Origin: Halieaceae bacterium UBA6060 | Lineage (GTDB): Bacteria > Pseudomonadota > Gammaproteobacteria > Pseudomonadales > Halieaceae | Assembly (NCBI GenBank): GCA_002428935.1 | Contig: DIYG01000173.1 | Span: forward strand, 1 to 14,921 | Reading direction: 5' to 3' | DNA: 14,921 bases | In this document: piece by piece, positions 1-7,636 of the stretch | Layout: each line of letters opens with the position of its first letter | How positions within the stretch are numbered: position 1 is the stretch's first letter | Position numbers and translations under genes: made by a program | Notes under the pieces: generated by a model | Databases searched by the model: none | Told to the model about the DNA's origin: nothing | The model's input: only the letters and a program-made list of their open reading frames with translations

Positions 1-126
1 CCGTTCCGCGCCCGCATCCAGGCTGTTTTCCAGCAGTTCCTTGACCACGGACGCGGGGCGCTCCACGACTTCGCCGGCGGCGATCTGGTTCGCAAGGCGA
101 GGAGGAAGGCGCTTAATCGTTGTCAT
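1..126 (-). CDS. mutL: DNA mismatch repair protein MutL, N-terminal fragment
   Basis: Only the first 42 codons lie in the window; the gene runs off the left edge. The reading begins MTTIKRLPPRLANQIAAGEV and continues with VERPASVVKELLENSLDAG. This is the highly conserved start of the GHKL ATPase domain of MutL: the Bergerat-fold motif I holds the catalytic Glu and the Asn of KELLENSLDAG that binds magnesium and ATP. MutL links MutS mismatch recognition to the downstream nicking and excision steps in the cytoplasm. The ATG at 124-126 lies 16 bp after the stop of the amidase gene on the same strand, as in the E. coli amiB-mutL pair, so co-transcription is likely. A weak purine stretch (AAGGG) about 15 nt upstream is the only Shine-Dalgarno candidate. 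Identity is very secure; nothing can be said about the rest of the protein. Confidence 0.96.
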   Translation of the reverse strand, partial: MTTIKRLPPRLANQIAAGEVVERPASVVKELLENSLDAGAER

Positions 127-142
127 ACCGGGCCGCCGACCC

Positions 143-1513
143 TTAGCTGGCGGGGATACGTAAGGTCTGGCCAACCAGGATTCGGCTGTTACGCAGATCG
201 TTGTGCTGTTTGATAAGGGCCACGCTGGTGTTAAAGCGGACCGCGATACCGGACAGGGTGTCGCCGCTCACGATGGTGTATTCCCGAGCGCCCTGGTCAC
301 GCTCATAGGCCAACAGGGAACCCGTGGGCGGATGCTCACGAAACCACTGGACGATGCCTCGATGGATGGCCTGAGCCATGCGCCGTCGATAGCGCGGGTC
401 GGCGAGCTTCTTGGCCTCCTCCGGGTTGGAAATAAAGCCGGTCTCCACCAAGATCGAGGGGACGTCGGGTGATTTCAGCACCGCGAAGCCCGCCTGCTCT
501 ACCTGTTTCTTGTGGAGGCGCGCAATATCGCCCATTTCACCGAGCACGCTGGCACCCACATTCAAACTTCGGTCGAGGCTTGCGGTCATCGACAGATCAG
601 CGAGCGTCATGGCCAGGGCGTCCTCTTTATCACTGAGACTGACCCCACCAAGAAGGTCTGCAGCATTCTCTCGCTGGGCGAGATAGCTCGCGGTGGTACT
701 CGTGGCCCCTCGCGTAGAGAGGGCGTACACCGATGCACCGCGGGCGCGCTTATCCCGAAAGGCATCGGCGTGGATGGATACAAACATGTCGGCTTTGCGT
801 TTGCGAGCCAGATCGCGCCGTCCTTTAAGGCTGACATAGTAGTCACCGCTGCGGATCAGTGTGGGAGAAAAGCCAGCGTCCCGCTCAAACAAACGGTGCA
901 ACTCTCTAGCGATTTCCATGACCACCTGCTTCTCCCGAAGCCTGCCCGGCCCCAGAGCGCCCGGGTCTTCGCCCCCATGACCCGCGTCGATGGCAATGAT
1001 GATATCGCGGCGATCATTACTCTGGGCGCTCTTCTTTACCGTTGGCTCTGCGGTCACTCCGCCGGTCTCGTCATATAGATCGATCACCACCCGGTCGGCG
1101 GCCATATCCGTGGCCGCGAGGGAAAAGCTCCGCGGCCTTACCGCGGCGCGCAGATCGAGAACCAGACGCAGATCATCACCTTCGCGAACACCACTGCGGA
1201 GCCGGGCGATGGGCGTATTATCCAGGGCGAGATCATCGTAGGAGGCAACGAGGCTTGTATTTGCGAGGTCTATCACCAGGCGGCGAGGGTTACTTAGTTC
1301 CAGGATTTTGTGCTCAGCGGGGCCACTCAAGTCGAGCACCAGACGGGTGTGGTCTGGAGCCCGCCAAATACGTAGGTCTCGAACCTGCGTCGCCTGCAGC
1401 GGAGCGGCGATGACCAGGAGCAGCGCCGTCAGGTAAACCCACAAGCAACGCTTGTGACGAGAAGCCCGTCTCCTTGTTCGCGGGGTTCCTATCTCCCACT
1501 CCTCCCCGATCAC
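143..1513 (-). CDS. amiB: N-acetylmuramoyl-L-alanine amidase (AmiB/AmiC type) with AMIN and LysM domains
   Basis: A periplasmic zinc amidase that removes stem peptides from peptidoglycan during daughter-cell separation. Order in the 456 aa: basic N-terminus and hydrophobic signal segment (about residues 20-40, likely cleavage after LQA), AMIN septal-targeting domain (about 42-148), linker, amidase_3 catalytic domain (about 170-392), and a C-terminal LysM peptidoglycan-binding domain (about 411-454, EYTIVSGDTLSGIA...). Candidate zinc and catalytic residues are H179 (DAGHGGEDPGA), E194 (LREKQ), H248 (SIHAD) and E357 (LVETGF). The block around 280-340 between them would be the autoinhibitory helix region that EnvC/NlpD-type activators displace. 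The start used is a GTG without a clear upstream Shine-Dalgarno. A strong purine run (GGGGAGGAG) lies inside codons 3-5, so the true start may be a few codons later. It sits between tsaE and mutL as E. coli amiB does; AmiC is the alternative name. Confidence 0.93.
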   Translation of the reverse strand: MIGEEWEIGTPRTRRRASRHKRCLWVYLTALLLVIAAPLQATQVRDLRIWRAPDHTRLVLDLSGPAEHKILELSNPRRLVIDLANTSLVASYDDLALDNTPIARLRSGVREGDDLRLVLDLRAAVRPRSFSLAATDMAADRVVIDLYDETGGVTAEPTVKKSAQSNDRRDIIIAIDAGHGGEDPGALGPGRLREKQVVMEIARELHRLFERDAGFSPTLIRSGDYYVSLKGRRDLARKRKADMFVSIHADAFRDKRARGASVYALSTRGATSTTASYLAQRENAADLLGGVSLSDKEDALAMTLADLSMTASLDRSLNVGASVLGEMGDIARLHKKQVEQAGFAVLKSPDVPSILVETGFISNPEEAKKLADPRYRRRMAQAIHRGIVQWFREHPPTGSLLAYERDQGAREYTIVSGDTLSGIAVRFNTSVALIKQHNDLRNSRILVGQTLRIPAS

Positions 1514-1537
1514 GCTGCGGATCTGCCGCGGGACCCC

Positions 1538-2002
1538 TTACGGGCCACCCAGTTTTTGCACACACTGTGCACCAGCCTCACTGCCCGGGACCAGGCTTAC
1601 CTCTCGTCCCACATCGGCCACCGCAATAGTAATCTCAAGGTCCGAAGGGGGCAAAAATCCTGCACCGCGTTCCGGCCACTCCACGACCACCAGAGCATCG
1701 GCGTTGAAATAATCGCGGATGCCCATGAACTCAAGTTCTTCAGGGTTCCCAAGGCGATACAGATCGAAATGATACAGGGGGAGATCGAGGTCGGCGTAAG
1801 GTTCTACCAGGGTGTAGGTAGGACTTTTCACCGCCGCCTCGTGCCCCAGACCTCTGGCGACGCCTCGTGTAAGGGTGGTCTTCCCAGCACCCAGTTCGCC
1901 CCGCAGATAAATCACCAAACCTCGATCACAGGCCCCGGCCAGGGATCGCCCAAGAGCTACCAGAGCGTCTTCATCTTTTACAATCAACACCATGCCACTC
2001 AC
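1538..2002 (-). CDS. tsaE: tRNA threonylcarbamoyladenosine biosynthesis ATPase TsaE
   Basis: TsaE is the small ATPase that works with TsaB and TsaD to transfer the threonylcarbamoyl group to A37 of ANN-decoding tRNAs (t6A). The protein has 154 aa, the usual length. Visible motifs are the P-loop GELGAGKTT (35-43), the SPTYTLV segment (60-66), YHFDLYR (77-83) and VEWPERG (107-113), all typical of the YjeE/TsaE family. The start is GTG at 2000-2002, overlapping the nnr stop as GTGA (4-bp overlap), which implies translational coupling. An ATG three codons in (at 1993) is an alternative. The amidase start follows 24 bp after the stop. TsaB and TsaD are not in the window. Confidence 0.95.
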   Translation of the reverse strand: MSGMVLIVKDEDALVALGRSLAGACDRGLVIYLRGELGAGKTTLTRGVARGLGHEAAVKSPTYTLVEPYADLDLPLYHFDLYRLGNPEELEFMGIRDYFNADALVVVEWPERGAGFLPPSDLEITIAVADVGREVSLVPGSEAGAQCVQKLGGP

Positions 2003-3480
2003 GGCAGAAGAGCGCCAATCTCGCCGATAAGATCGCTGGCCAGGAGTGACGTCTGACCTATCCGTTGAGCCGCGCGGTCACCGGCCACCGCATGCAGCTC
2101 TGTACCGAGCCGTGCCGCACTAAAACTCCCTAACCCCTGAGCAAGGAAGCTGCCAATAACGCCGCTGAGCACATCGCCCATGCCGCCGCTGGCCATGCCG
2201 GGATTGCCCCTGGTAGACAGGGCGATCCCGTCGTCTGCGGCCACCAGGCTGCCCTGCCCTTTGAGGACTACACTGGCAGCAAATCGTTGGGCCAGCTCTC
2301 TTGCTGCATGGAAACGGTCAGCTTGCACAGCGGTCGTAGTCATACCCAGGAGCCGCGCTGCTTCTCCCGGGTGCGGCGTCAATACGGAACCGGACGGCAG
2401 GCTGGCCGGGGCGTTCCTGGCCAGAAGATTCAAGGCGTCTGCGTCCAGAAGCAAAGGCTTGGCGCTAGCCAGAGCCCCGTGAAGCATCTGCTCGCCCCAG
2501 GGGTCGCAACCCAGGCCAGGTCCAATGACAATAGCATCGGCCCAGGCCAGGAGTGGCTCAAGCTCATTCCGATGCTCCACCGCCGAAGCCATACACTCCG
2601 GCAAGCGCGTCAGCAGCGGTCCAAGGTGCTCACGGCGGGTAGCGACCCGTGTCAATCCAACACCGCATCGCAGCGCCGCCTCCGCCGCCAAGAGCACCGC
2701 CCCGCCCATCCCGCGATCACCACCGATGAGCAGGCAGCGCCCGAAGTCTCCTTTGTGAGCATCACCCTTTCGCGACGGTAACGCCTGTATCTCGCGCTCC
2801 AAAGCGAGAATGGAGCAGGCCTCTCCCGCAGCGGCAAAGGCCGCCGCAGGTACATCAAGATCATCCAAGCGGCAGATACCAGCGTGGTCCGCCCCCAGAC
2901 CCGTGTGTAAGCCGCGCTTGTCCGTGATAAAGCTGATCGTCCAGGTTGCGCCAACGGCCTCACCCGCGACCGCACCAGTGTCCGCATCTACCCCGGACGG
3001 TACATCGAGAGCCAGGACGGGGCATCCCGAGCTATTCACAGCAGCTATCATCCGGGCGTAGGAATCCCTGGGGGCACCGCGAATGCCGGTACCGAGCATG
3101 GCATCGATGACGATTCCCTCTGCGGGAAGCTCTAGATCGTCGGGGGATCGCAGCTCAAGGCCCGCTCGTTGCGCACGCTCCGCCGCCAGACGCGCATCGG
3201 GGGTACGGGGCTCACCATCGACAAGGTAAACATCCACCGATATGCCTCGCCCCTGAGCCAATATGGCCAGGAGAAGGCCATCCCCACCGTTGTTGCCCGG
3301 ACCGCAAAGAACGCTCAAGTGCTTTGGCGCGGGGACTTGCTCCAGGAGCATCGTGAATGCCGCACGGGCCGCGCGGGCCATCAATACCGGCCCGGGCAAA
3401 TGATGCTCCTCTATGGCGCAGCGATCCACGGCACGGCTTTGCTCGGCGGTGTACAAGAATTGGGGGGGGGTCACGACCAC
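1999..3480 (-). CDS. nnr: Bifunctional NAD(P)HX epimerase / ADP-dependent NAD(P)HX dehydratase
   Basis: A metabolite-repair enzyme that epimerises hydrated NAD(P)HX and then dehydrates the S form back to NAD(P)H with ADP. The 493 aa show the two standard domains. The N-terminal YjeF_N epimerase (about 8-215) has GPGNNGGDG at 60-68, IDAMLGTG at 125-132 and D159 in ALDVPSG. The C-terminal ribokinase-like dehydratase (about 228-490) has HKGDFGR at 242-248, GPGLG, DADAL, TPHPGE at 368-373 and NPGMASGGMGDVLSG with the presumed catalytic D436. The start is GTG at 3478-3480, about 10 nt after AGAGG; a second GTG two codons on is possible. There is no in-frame ATG upstream. Codons 4-7 hold a run of nine C on the mRNA (nine G on the plus strand), an unusual slippery tract so close to the start. 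It is the first gene of the nnr-tsaE-amidase-mutL run and divergent from queG. Confidence 0.95.
   Translation of the reverse strand: MVVTPPQFLYTAEQSRAVDRCAIEEHHLPGPVLMARAARAAFTMLLEQVPAPKHLSVLCGPGNNGGDGLLLAILAQGRGISVDVYLVDGEPRTPDARLAAERAQRAGLELRSPDDLELPAEGIVIDAMLGTGIRGAPRDSYARMIAAVNSSGCPVLALDVPSGVDADTGAVAGEAVGATWTISFITDKRGLHTGLGADHAGICRLDDLDVPAAAFAAAGEACSILALEREIQALPSRKGDAHKGDFGRCLLIGGDRGMGGAVLLAAEAALRCGVGLTRVATRREHLGPLLTRLPECMASAVEHRNELEPLLAWADAIVIGPGLGCDPWGEQMLHGALASAKPLLLDADALNLLARNAPASLPSGSVLTPHPGEAARLLGMTTTAVQADRFHAARELAQRFAASVVLKGQGSLVAADDGIALSTRGNPGMASGGMGDVLSGVIGSFLAQGLGSFSAARLGTELHAVAGDRAAQRIGQTSLLASDLIGEIGALLP
3462..3470. repeat. G9/C9 homopolymer tract at the 5' end of nnr
   Basis: The plus strand carries nine consecutive G at 3462-3470, read as nine C in the nnr mRNA (end of codon 4 through the first base of codon 7). 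It is the longest G or C run I noticed in the window. Indels here would frameshift nnr right after its start. It may be only a mutation-prone site; the frame as given is intact. Confidence 0.9.
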
Positions 3481-3531
3481 GATGGCAGTGCCTCTGGCAA
3501 AATGGTCCGGGGGCTGGCGTACATGGCCCCG

Positions 3532-3537
3532 ATTATA
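3532..3537 (-). promoter_or_regulatory. Possible -10 box of the nnr operon promoter
   Basis: The minus strand reads a perfect TATAAT here, 52 bp upstream of the nnr GTG, in the nnr/queG divergent gap. The expected transcription start is near 3525, giving a leader of about 45 nt. No good -35 hexamer is present at 16-18 bp, so the call rests on the -10 alone. On the plus strand the same AT-rich patch reads TATACG and could serve queG. Confidence 0.35.
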
Positions 3538-3564
3538 CGGTCAGCATCGCTGGAGAGGTGCAGC

Positions 3565-4662
3565 TTGTCCCGGGAATCCCCACCACAACCCGATGAATCG
3601 GTCGTTGAGAAGATCCGCGCCTGGGCCACAGATCTGGGCTTCGCTCAAATGGGCGTAAGCGATATCGATTTACAGGAGCACGAAGGGTATCTGCAGCGCT
3701 GGCTGGCCGCGGGCTACCACGGTGAGATGGCGTGGATGGGCGCCCACGGCAAGAAACGCTCCCGACCGGAGGAGTTGGTCCCGGGCACCTGCCGCGTCCT
3801 CTCCCTACGCATGGACTATCTGCCCCAAGGCTCGGACCCGGTTCTGCTCCTGGAAAAGCCGGAGCAGGCTTATATCGCCCGCTACACCCTGGGTCGCGAC
3901 TATCACAAGCTCGTGCGCAAGCGGTTGGCGCAGCTCGCCCGGCGCATCGAGGACGAACTGGGCGGGGGCAGCTATCGCGCCTTTGTAGACAGCGCCCCGG
4001 TTCTTGAGCGTGCGCTCGCGGAGCGAGCGGGGCTGGGCTGGATCGCCAAAAACACTATGCTCATCAATCAGGACGCGGGATCTTGGTTTTTCCTCGGTGA
4101 GATCTACACGGACCTACCCTTACCACCGGATACTCCCCAAAGCAGCAAGCACTGTGGCAGCTGTACCGCCTGCCTGGATATCTGTCCGACCCAGGCTTTC
4201 ACGGGACCCTTCGAACTCGACGCCCGGCGCTGCATTTCCTACCTCACCATCGAACATCGCGGGAGCATCGACCCAGAACTGCGTCCCCTCATGGGCAACC
4301 GCGTGTTTGGTTGCGACGACTGTCAGTTGGTATGTCCATGGAACAAGTTCGCTCAACCGACCAAGGAGCAGGATTTCCAACCCCGGCACGACCTGGACGA
4401 TTCTTCCCTGGTGGAACTGTTTCTCTGGGATGAAGAAACCTGGGCCGCCAGAACAGAGGGATCCGCCCTGCGGCGGATCGGCCATGAACGGTGGCTGCGC
4501 AATCTTGCCATTGCCCTGGGTAACGCTCCGTTTACAGAAACGATCAGCGCCGCTCTAACATTACGGCAGGATCATCCCTCGGAACTGGTTCGCGAGCATG
4601 TCGCCTGGGCCCTGGATCGTCAGCGTCGATCGGCTGCAGCGCGCAAGAAATGCTCGCGGTAA
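3565..4662 (+). CDS. queG: Epoxyqueuosine reductase QueG
   Basis: This cobalamin- and iron-sulfur-dependent enzyme carries out the last step of queuosine synthesis, reducing epoxyqueuosine to queuosine at tRNA position 34. The TTG at 3565 is preferred because a strong GGAGAGG (3552-3558) ends six bases before it. It also gives an N-terminus that aligns with E. coli QueG (VVEKIRAWATDLGFAQMGVSD) and 365 aa, close to the usual length of about 380. An in-frame ATG at 3523 would add 14 residues with no family match. Motifs numbered from the TTG: YHGEMAWM (51-58), catalytic D142 in VDSAPVLER, first Fe4S4 cluster CGSCTACLDICP (C197, C200, C203, C207), C223 in RRCISYLT, and second cluster CDDCQLVCPW (C250, C253, C257), then a helical HEAT-like tail. 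Its end overlaps the end of orn by 43 bp. Divergence from nnr matches E. coli. Confidence 0.95.
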   Translation: MSRESPPQPDESVVEKIRAWATDLGFAQMGVSDIDLQEHEGYLQRWLAAGYHGEMAWMGAHGKKRSRPEELVPGTCRVLSLRMDYLPQGSDPVLLLEKPEQAYIARYTLGRDYHKLVRKRLAQLARRIEDELGGGSYRAFVDSAPVLERALAERAGLGWIAKNTMLINQDAGSWFFLGEIYTDLPLPPDTPQSSKHCGSCTACLDICPTQAFTGPFELDARRCISYLTIEHRGSIDPELRPLMGNRVFGCDDCQLVCPWNKFAQPTKEQDFQPRHDLDDSSLVELFLWDEETWAARTEGSALRRIGHERWLRNLAIALGNAPFTETISAALTLRQDHPSELVREHVAWALDRQRRSAAARKKCSR

Positions 4663-5177
4663 TAACGCAGCTCGTCGATAGAGTCGCGGATATCATCCAG
4701 CGCCAAATGGACCGCATTCTTCTTCAGACCGGCAGCGATGTCGGGCCGCCATCGCTGGGCCAGAATTTTAAGGGTACTCACATCGAGGTTTCGGTAGTGG
4801 AAGTAGCGCTCCAACTCCGCCATATGCCGAGCCATGAAACGCCGATCCTGGCAGATGCTGTTCCCGCACATGGGCGAAGCCCCCGCGGGCACCCAGCGCT
4901 CCAAGAAGGCCAGGGTCTGTCTCGCCGCGTCCGCCTCATCAATGGTACTGGCCCGAACACGCTCCGTTAATCCGGAGTTCCCATGGTGGGTGGTGTTCCA
5001 CTCATCCATGCCCGCCAGCGCATCGTCGCTTTGATGGATGGCCAGCACGGGGCCTTCGGCGAGGGTATTGAGATCGCCATCCGTAACGATGGTTGCGATT
5101 TCGATGACACGATCTGAGTCCGGGTCGAGTCCAGTCATTTCCATGTCCACCCAGATGAGGTTGGCCTCGTCCTGCAC
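4620..5177 (-). CDS. orn: Oligoribonuclease (DEDDh 3'-5' exoribonuclease)
   Basis: Orn degrades 2-5 nt RNA fragments to mononucleotides, finishing mRNA decay and clearing pGpG. The sequence matches E. coli Orn nearly throughout: LIWVDMEMTGLDPDSDRVIE at the N-terminus carries the first catalytic Asp and Glu (DME). GNSICQDRRF holds the next Asp, YFHYRNLDVSTLK is the family core, and VHLALDDIRDS gives the His and Asp of the DEDDh set. Start: the reading frame opens with GTG at 5186, but GAGG abuts that codon. The fourth codon, GTG at 5177, has the same GCTGAGG eight bases upstream, so I use it (185 aa). The stop lies within the 3' end of queG (43-bp tail-to-tail overlap). Upstream on the same strand is psd, 95 bp away, with no rsgA between them. 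Confidence 0.95.
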   Translation of the reverse strand: MQDEANLIWVDMEMTGLDPDSDRVIEIATIVTDGDLNTLAEGPVLAIHQSDDALAGMDEWNTTHHGNSGLTERVRASTIDEADAARQTLAFLERWVPAGASPMCGNSICQDRRFMARHMAELERYFHYRNLDVSTLKILAQRWRPDIAAGLKKNAVHLALDDIRDSIDELRYYREHFLRAAADRR

Positions 5178-5206
5178 GTCTATCACCTCAGCGAGTCGGT
5201 AAAATC

Positions 5207-5215
5207 AGTCTAGCA
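5207..5215 (-). promoter_or_regulatory. Possible extended -10 promoter for orn
   Basis: The minus strand reads TGCTAGACT, an extended -10 (TGn followed by a four-of-six TATAAT match), about 30 bp before the preferred orn start. No convincing -35 is visible. It lies in the 95-bp psd-orn gap, so orn could be transcribed separately from psd. Confidence 0.3.
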
Positions 5216-5272
5216 TGGGCGCGCCATGGGCCTCGAGGATCGCGGGTAGAGCATCACCGCGGCCGAGATATC

Positions 5273-6115
5273 TTACGCGGAGAGCTGCTGTCCCATGCGC
5301 ACGGCGGCGCCAGCAATGCAGTCTTCGTTCCACGCGGCCACACCGCGCGGAAACAACAGGATGACCGTTGAACCGAGGAAGAACCGGCCCATCTCCGCGC
5401 CCCGCTCCAGGAGCACGGGCGTCGGGGTTGCGCGGTGATCCCAACGTTGCACGCGGCGCGCGACCGGTGCCACTTGACCGGCCCAAACGGTTTCTATACC
5501 GGCGACAATCATGGCGCCCACCAAAACCATGGCCATAGGGCCACGGGGCGTATCAAAGTAGCTGACGTGTCGTTCATTGCGGGCGAAGAGGTTCTCTACC
5601 CCAGCGGCCGTGGTGCCGTTTACGGAAAACAGATCGCCGGGGATGTAGGCACTGTTCTGCAGTTGCCCATCGAGGGGCATGTGCACCCGGTGATAATCCC
5701 GCGGCGACAGATAGATGGTGGCGAAACTGCCACCGCGAAACTCTTCTACCCGAGGCCGATCGCTCGCCAGAAGGGCGTCCAGGGTGTAGGAACGCCCTTT
5801 GGCTTGCAGCAACCGGTCATCGTCAAGATCACCACATTCACTGATGGCGCCATCGGCAGGACAGGCGATGCCCGACGCACAGAGGGGGCGTGCCCCATTC
5901 TTCAGGGATCGGGTGAAGAATGCGTTGAAGCTTTCAAAGGCCTCGGGCAGGGGCCGCTCAGACTCCTCAAGATTAACATCGTAACGAGCCACGAAGGCAC
6001 GGATAACCCGTACCCGCAACCAACGAGGGCCCCGGGCACGAGCAAGACGTCCTAGGAGCCGAGAAAGCCCATGCTGGGGCAGCAGGCGCTGCAGAACTAT
6101 GAACAGCTTGTCCAC
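5273..6115 (-). CDS. psd: Phosphatidylserine decarboxylase proenzyme
   Basis: The enzyme converts phosphatidylserine to phosphatidylethanolamine at the inner membrane. It is made as a proenzyme that self-cleaves to create an N-terminal pyruvoyl cofactor. The 280 aa agree with family length. The self-cleavage motif LGST is at residues 247-250 (GRFFLGSTVILLF), so cleavage is expected between G248 and S249, giving a long beta and a short alpha chain. Other conserved points are PADG at 86-89 (D88 of the Asp-His-Ser endoprotease triad) and YHRVHMP at 141-147 with its histidines. The start is GTG at 6113-6115, six bases after the phoH stop; GAGGAG inside the end of phoH is the nearest Shine-Dalgarno, about 15 nt away. 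The spacing suggests co-transcription and coupling with phoH. Confidence 0.95.
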   Translation of the reverse strand: MDKLFIVLQRLLPQHGLSRLLGRLARARGPRWLRVRVIRAFVARYDVNLEESERPLPEAFESFNAFFTRSLKNGARPLCASGIACPADGAISECGDLDDDRLLQAKGRSYTLDALLASDRPRVEEFRGGSFATIYLSPRDYHRVHMPLDGQLQNSAYIPGDLFSVNGTTAAGVENLFARNERHVSYFDTPRGPMAMVLVGAMIVAGIETVWAGQVAPVARRVQRWDHRATPTPVLLERGAEMGRFFLGSTVILLFPRGVAAWNEDCIAGAAVRMGQQLSA

Positions 6116-6121
6116 GGTGGC

Positions 6122-7549
6122 TCAGAGGTTCTCCTCGGCGAAGGCCGCCAGACGAGAGCGAACGATACCGTTTACGTGCATAACTCCGGCGTGATCATAG
6201 TTCTTGCTCCGCTCCACAAGATAGGTGAGCCCCGAAGTGAGCGGCGATATGTACTTGTTGTCGATCTGTGCCAGATTCCCCAAAACCACAATCTTGGAAT
6301 CTTCGCCGACACGACTGATTACGGACTTGAGCTGAAACTGTGTCAGACCCTGGGCTTCATCGATGATGATGTAGGCATTGTTGAAGGAGCGACCACGCAT
6401 GAAATTCAAGGATTTGAACTGAATATTCGCCCGCTCCTTCACGTAATCGATGCTTCCCGTACAGGATTCATCGGTACCGTGGAGAATCTCCAGATTGTCA
6501 TCGAAGGCGGCGAGCCAGGGCGCCATCTTTTCTTCCTCGGTGCCGGGTAAAAAGCCGATATCTTCGGCAATGGGAGGCGTGGAGCGCGCAACAATCAGCT
6601 TGCTATAGCGACCTTCTTCGAGAATCGCATGGAGGCCGTAAGCGAGAGCAATAAGGGTTTTCCCGGACCCTGCGGGGCCGGTCATAACCGTCATATCGAC
6701 ATCCTCGTTGGCGATGAGCGACATGGCCATGGCCTGCTCAAGATTGCGCGGCGAAAGGCCCCAGAAACGCCGATTCATAAGACTGTCGCGGCTATCACAA
6801 CGCAGATAGGCGTACTCCTCATCCAGACGCACTACAAAGGCCATGAAGTCATTGTCATCGTAGAGAAACATCTTCGGATACGCGCCGGGCAAAGCCTTCC
6901 GAGGAATACGATGCAAGGTGAAATTGTCTTCCCGAACGGTGTCGACCTCCTCAACACCGGCCCAGAAATCGCCCTCGATATGCTCGTAGCCCTTGCTCAG
7001 GAGATCGATGTCATCCAGTACTCGATCGCGCCGGTAGTCTTCAACATGGAGGAGACCCGAGCCCTTGGCCTTGATACGCATGTTGATATCTTTGGTCACG
7101 AGACAAACAAATGAAGCCTCGTTTTCCGCCTGGAGTTTCAGCGCCACGTTGATGATGCGGTTGTCATTGGCCTGATCGGGGGTCCCGTCCAGATAGGGGA
7201 TCTCGCTGTCATCGCCAATCAGTTGATCCGGGTAAATCGCCAGGGTGCCTGCGCGAGCCTCAGCGCCAGGAATAGCCACCCCTTCCTGGATCTCCTGGGG
7301 CATGGCGCCATCAACGATTTTGTCGATCATCTGGATGGCGATGCGTGCCTCCCGGCTGACAGTCTTGTCGCGCCGATCCTTGATGTGATCCAGCTCCTCC
7401 AGCACGGTCATAGGGATTACCACATGATGTTCGTTAAACGCCGTGACCGCCGTGGGGTCGTGTAACAACACGTTTGTATCGAGCACGTAGACCTTTTTGG
7501 CCGGTTCCACCAGGGGCATCATATCGTGCACGACGGAGCTGGATTCCAT
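6122..7549 (-). CDS. phoH: PhoH-family ATPase with N-terminal PIN ribonuclease domain
   Basis: A two-domain protein of the PhoH2/YlaK kind. Residue numbers count from the first ATG at 7555. An N-terminal PIN nuclease domain covers about 20-165, with D26 in VYVLDTNVLLHDP, the VLEELDHIKD segment around 51-60, and acidic residues near 131 and 156. A C-terminal PhoH P-loop ATPase covers about 265-475, with Walker A GPAGSGKT at 293-300, Walker B IIIDEAQ at 396-402, and RGRSFNNAYI before it. Studied PIN-PhoH proteins are described as RNA helicase/ribonucleases; the cellular role here is unknown. Start: GAGG is only 2 nt from the first ATG but 8 nt from the ATG at codon 3 (7549), so the latter is used (475 aa). 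It is first in a phoH-psd(-orn) run and preceded by a long structured leader with a strong promoter. Confidence 0.92.
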   Translation of the reverse strand: MESSSVVHDMMPLVEPAKKVYVLDTNVLLHDPTAVTAFNEHHVVIPMTVLEELDHIKDRRDKTVSREARIAIQMIDKIVDGAMPQEIQEGVAIPGAEARAGTLAIYPDQLIGDDSEIPYLDGTPDQANDNRIINVALKLQAENEASFVCLVTKDINMRIKAKGSGLLHVEDYRRDRVLDDIDLLSKGYEHIEGDFWAGVEEVDTVREDNFTLHRIPRKALPGAYPKMFLYDDNDFMAFVVRLDEEYAYLRCDSRDSLMNRRFWGLSPRNLEQAMAMSLIANEDVDMTVMTGPAGSGKTLIALAYGLHAILEEGRYSKLIVARSTPPIAEDIGFLPGTEEEKMAPWLAAFDDNLEILHGTDESCTGSIDYVKERANIQFKSLNFMRGRSFNNAYIIIDEAQGLTQFQLKSVISRVGEDSKIVVLGNLAQIDNKYISPLTSGLTYLVERSKNYDHAGVMHVNGIVRSRLAAFAEENL

Positions 7550-7594
7550 AGGCATATCCTCAAAAGTTAACTTAAAGGCAAAACTTGATCAGAG

Positions 7595-7636
7595 AAAAAA
7601 AACAGGGGCCGCGGCAACCATGGGATCGACCAGCGG
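7595..7636 (-). terminator. Possible intrinsic terminator or attenuator before phoH
   Basis: A 6-bp stem with one bulged T (CCGC-T-GG pairing with CCGCGG, 7609-7636) is followed on the minus strand by CCCCTG and then eight T (7602-7595). The T run starts six bases after the stem, so this is not a textbook terminator. If it works, it lies about 45 nt before phoH and would either end a small RNA or attenuate phoH-psd. Confidence 0.25.

Noticed and set aside
3169..3564. Long upstream extension of queG
   Set aside because: The frame is open to 3169 but runs antisense through nnr. The GGAGAGG-TTG at 3565 and alignment with E. coli QueG set a later start.
5205..5486. A 93-codon minus-strand frame spanning the psd end and the psd-orn gap
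   Set aside because: It lies mostly out of frame within psd, is Arg/Gly-rich as typical of GC-rich shadow frames, and has no recognisable domain; it is not an rsgA remnant as far as can be seen.
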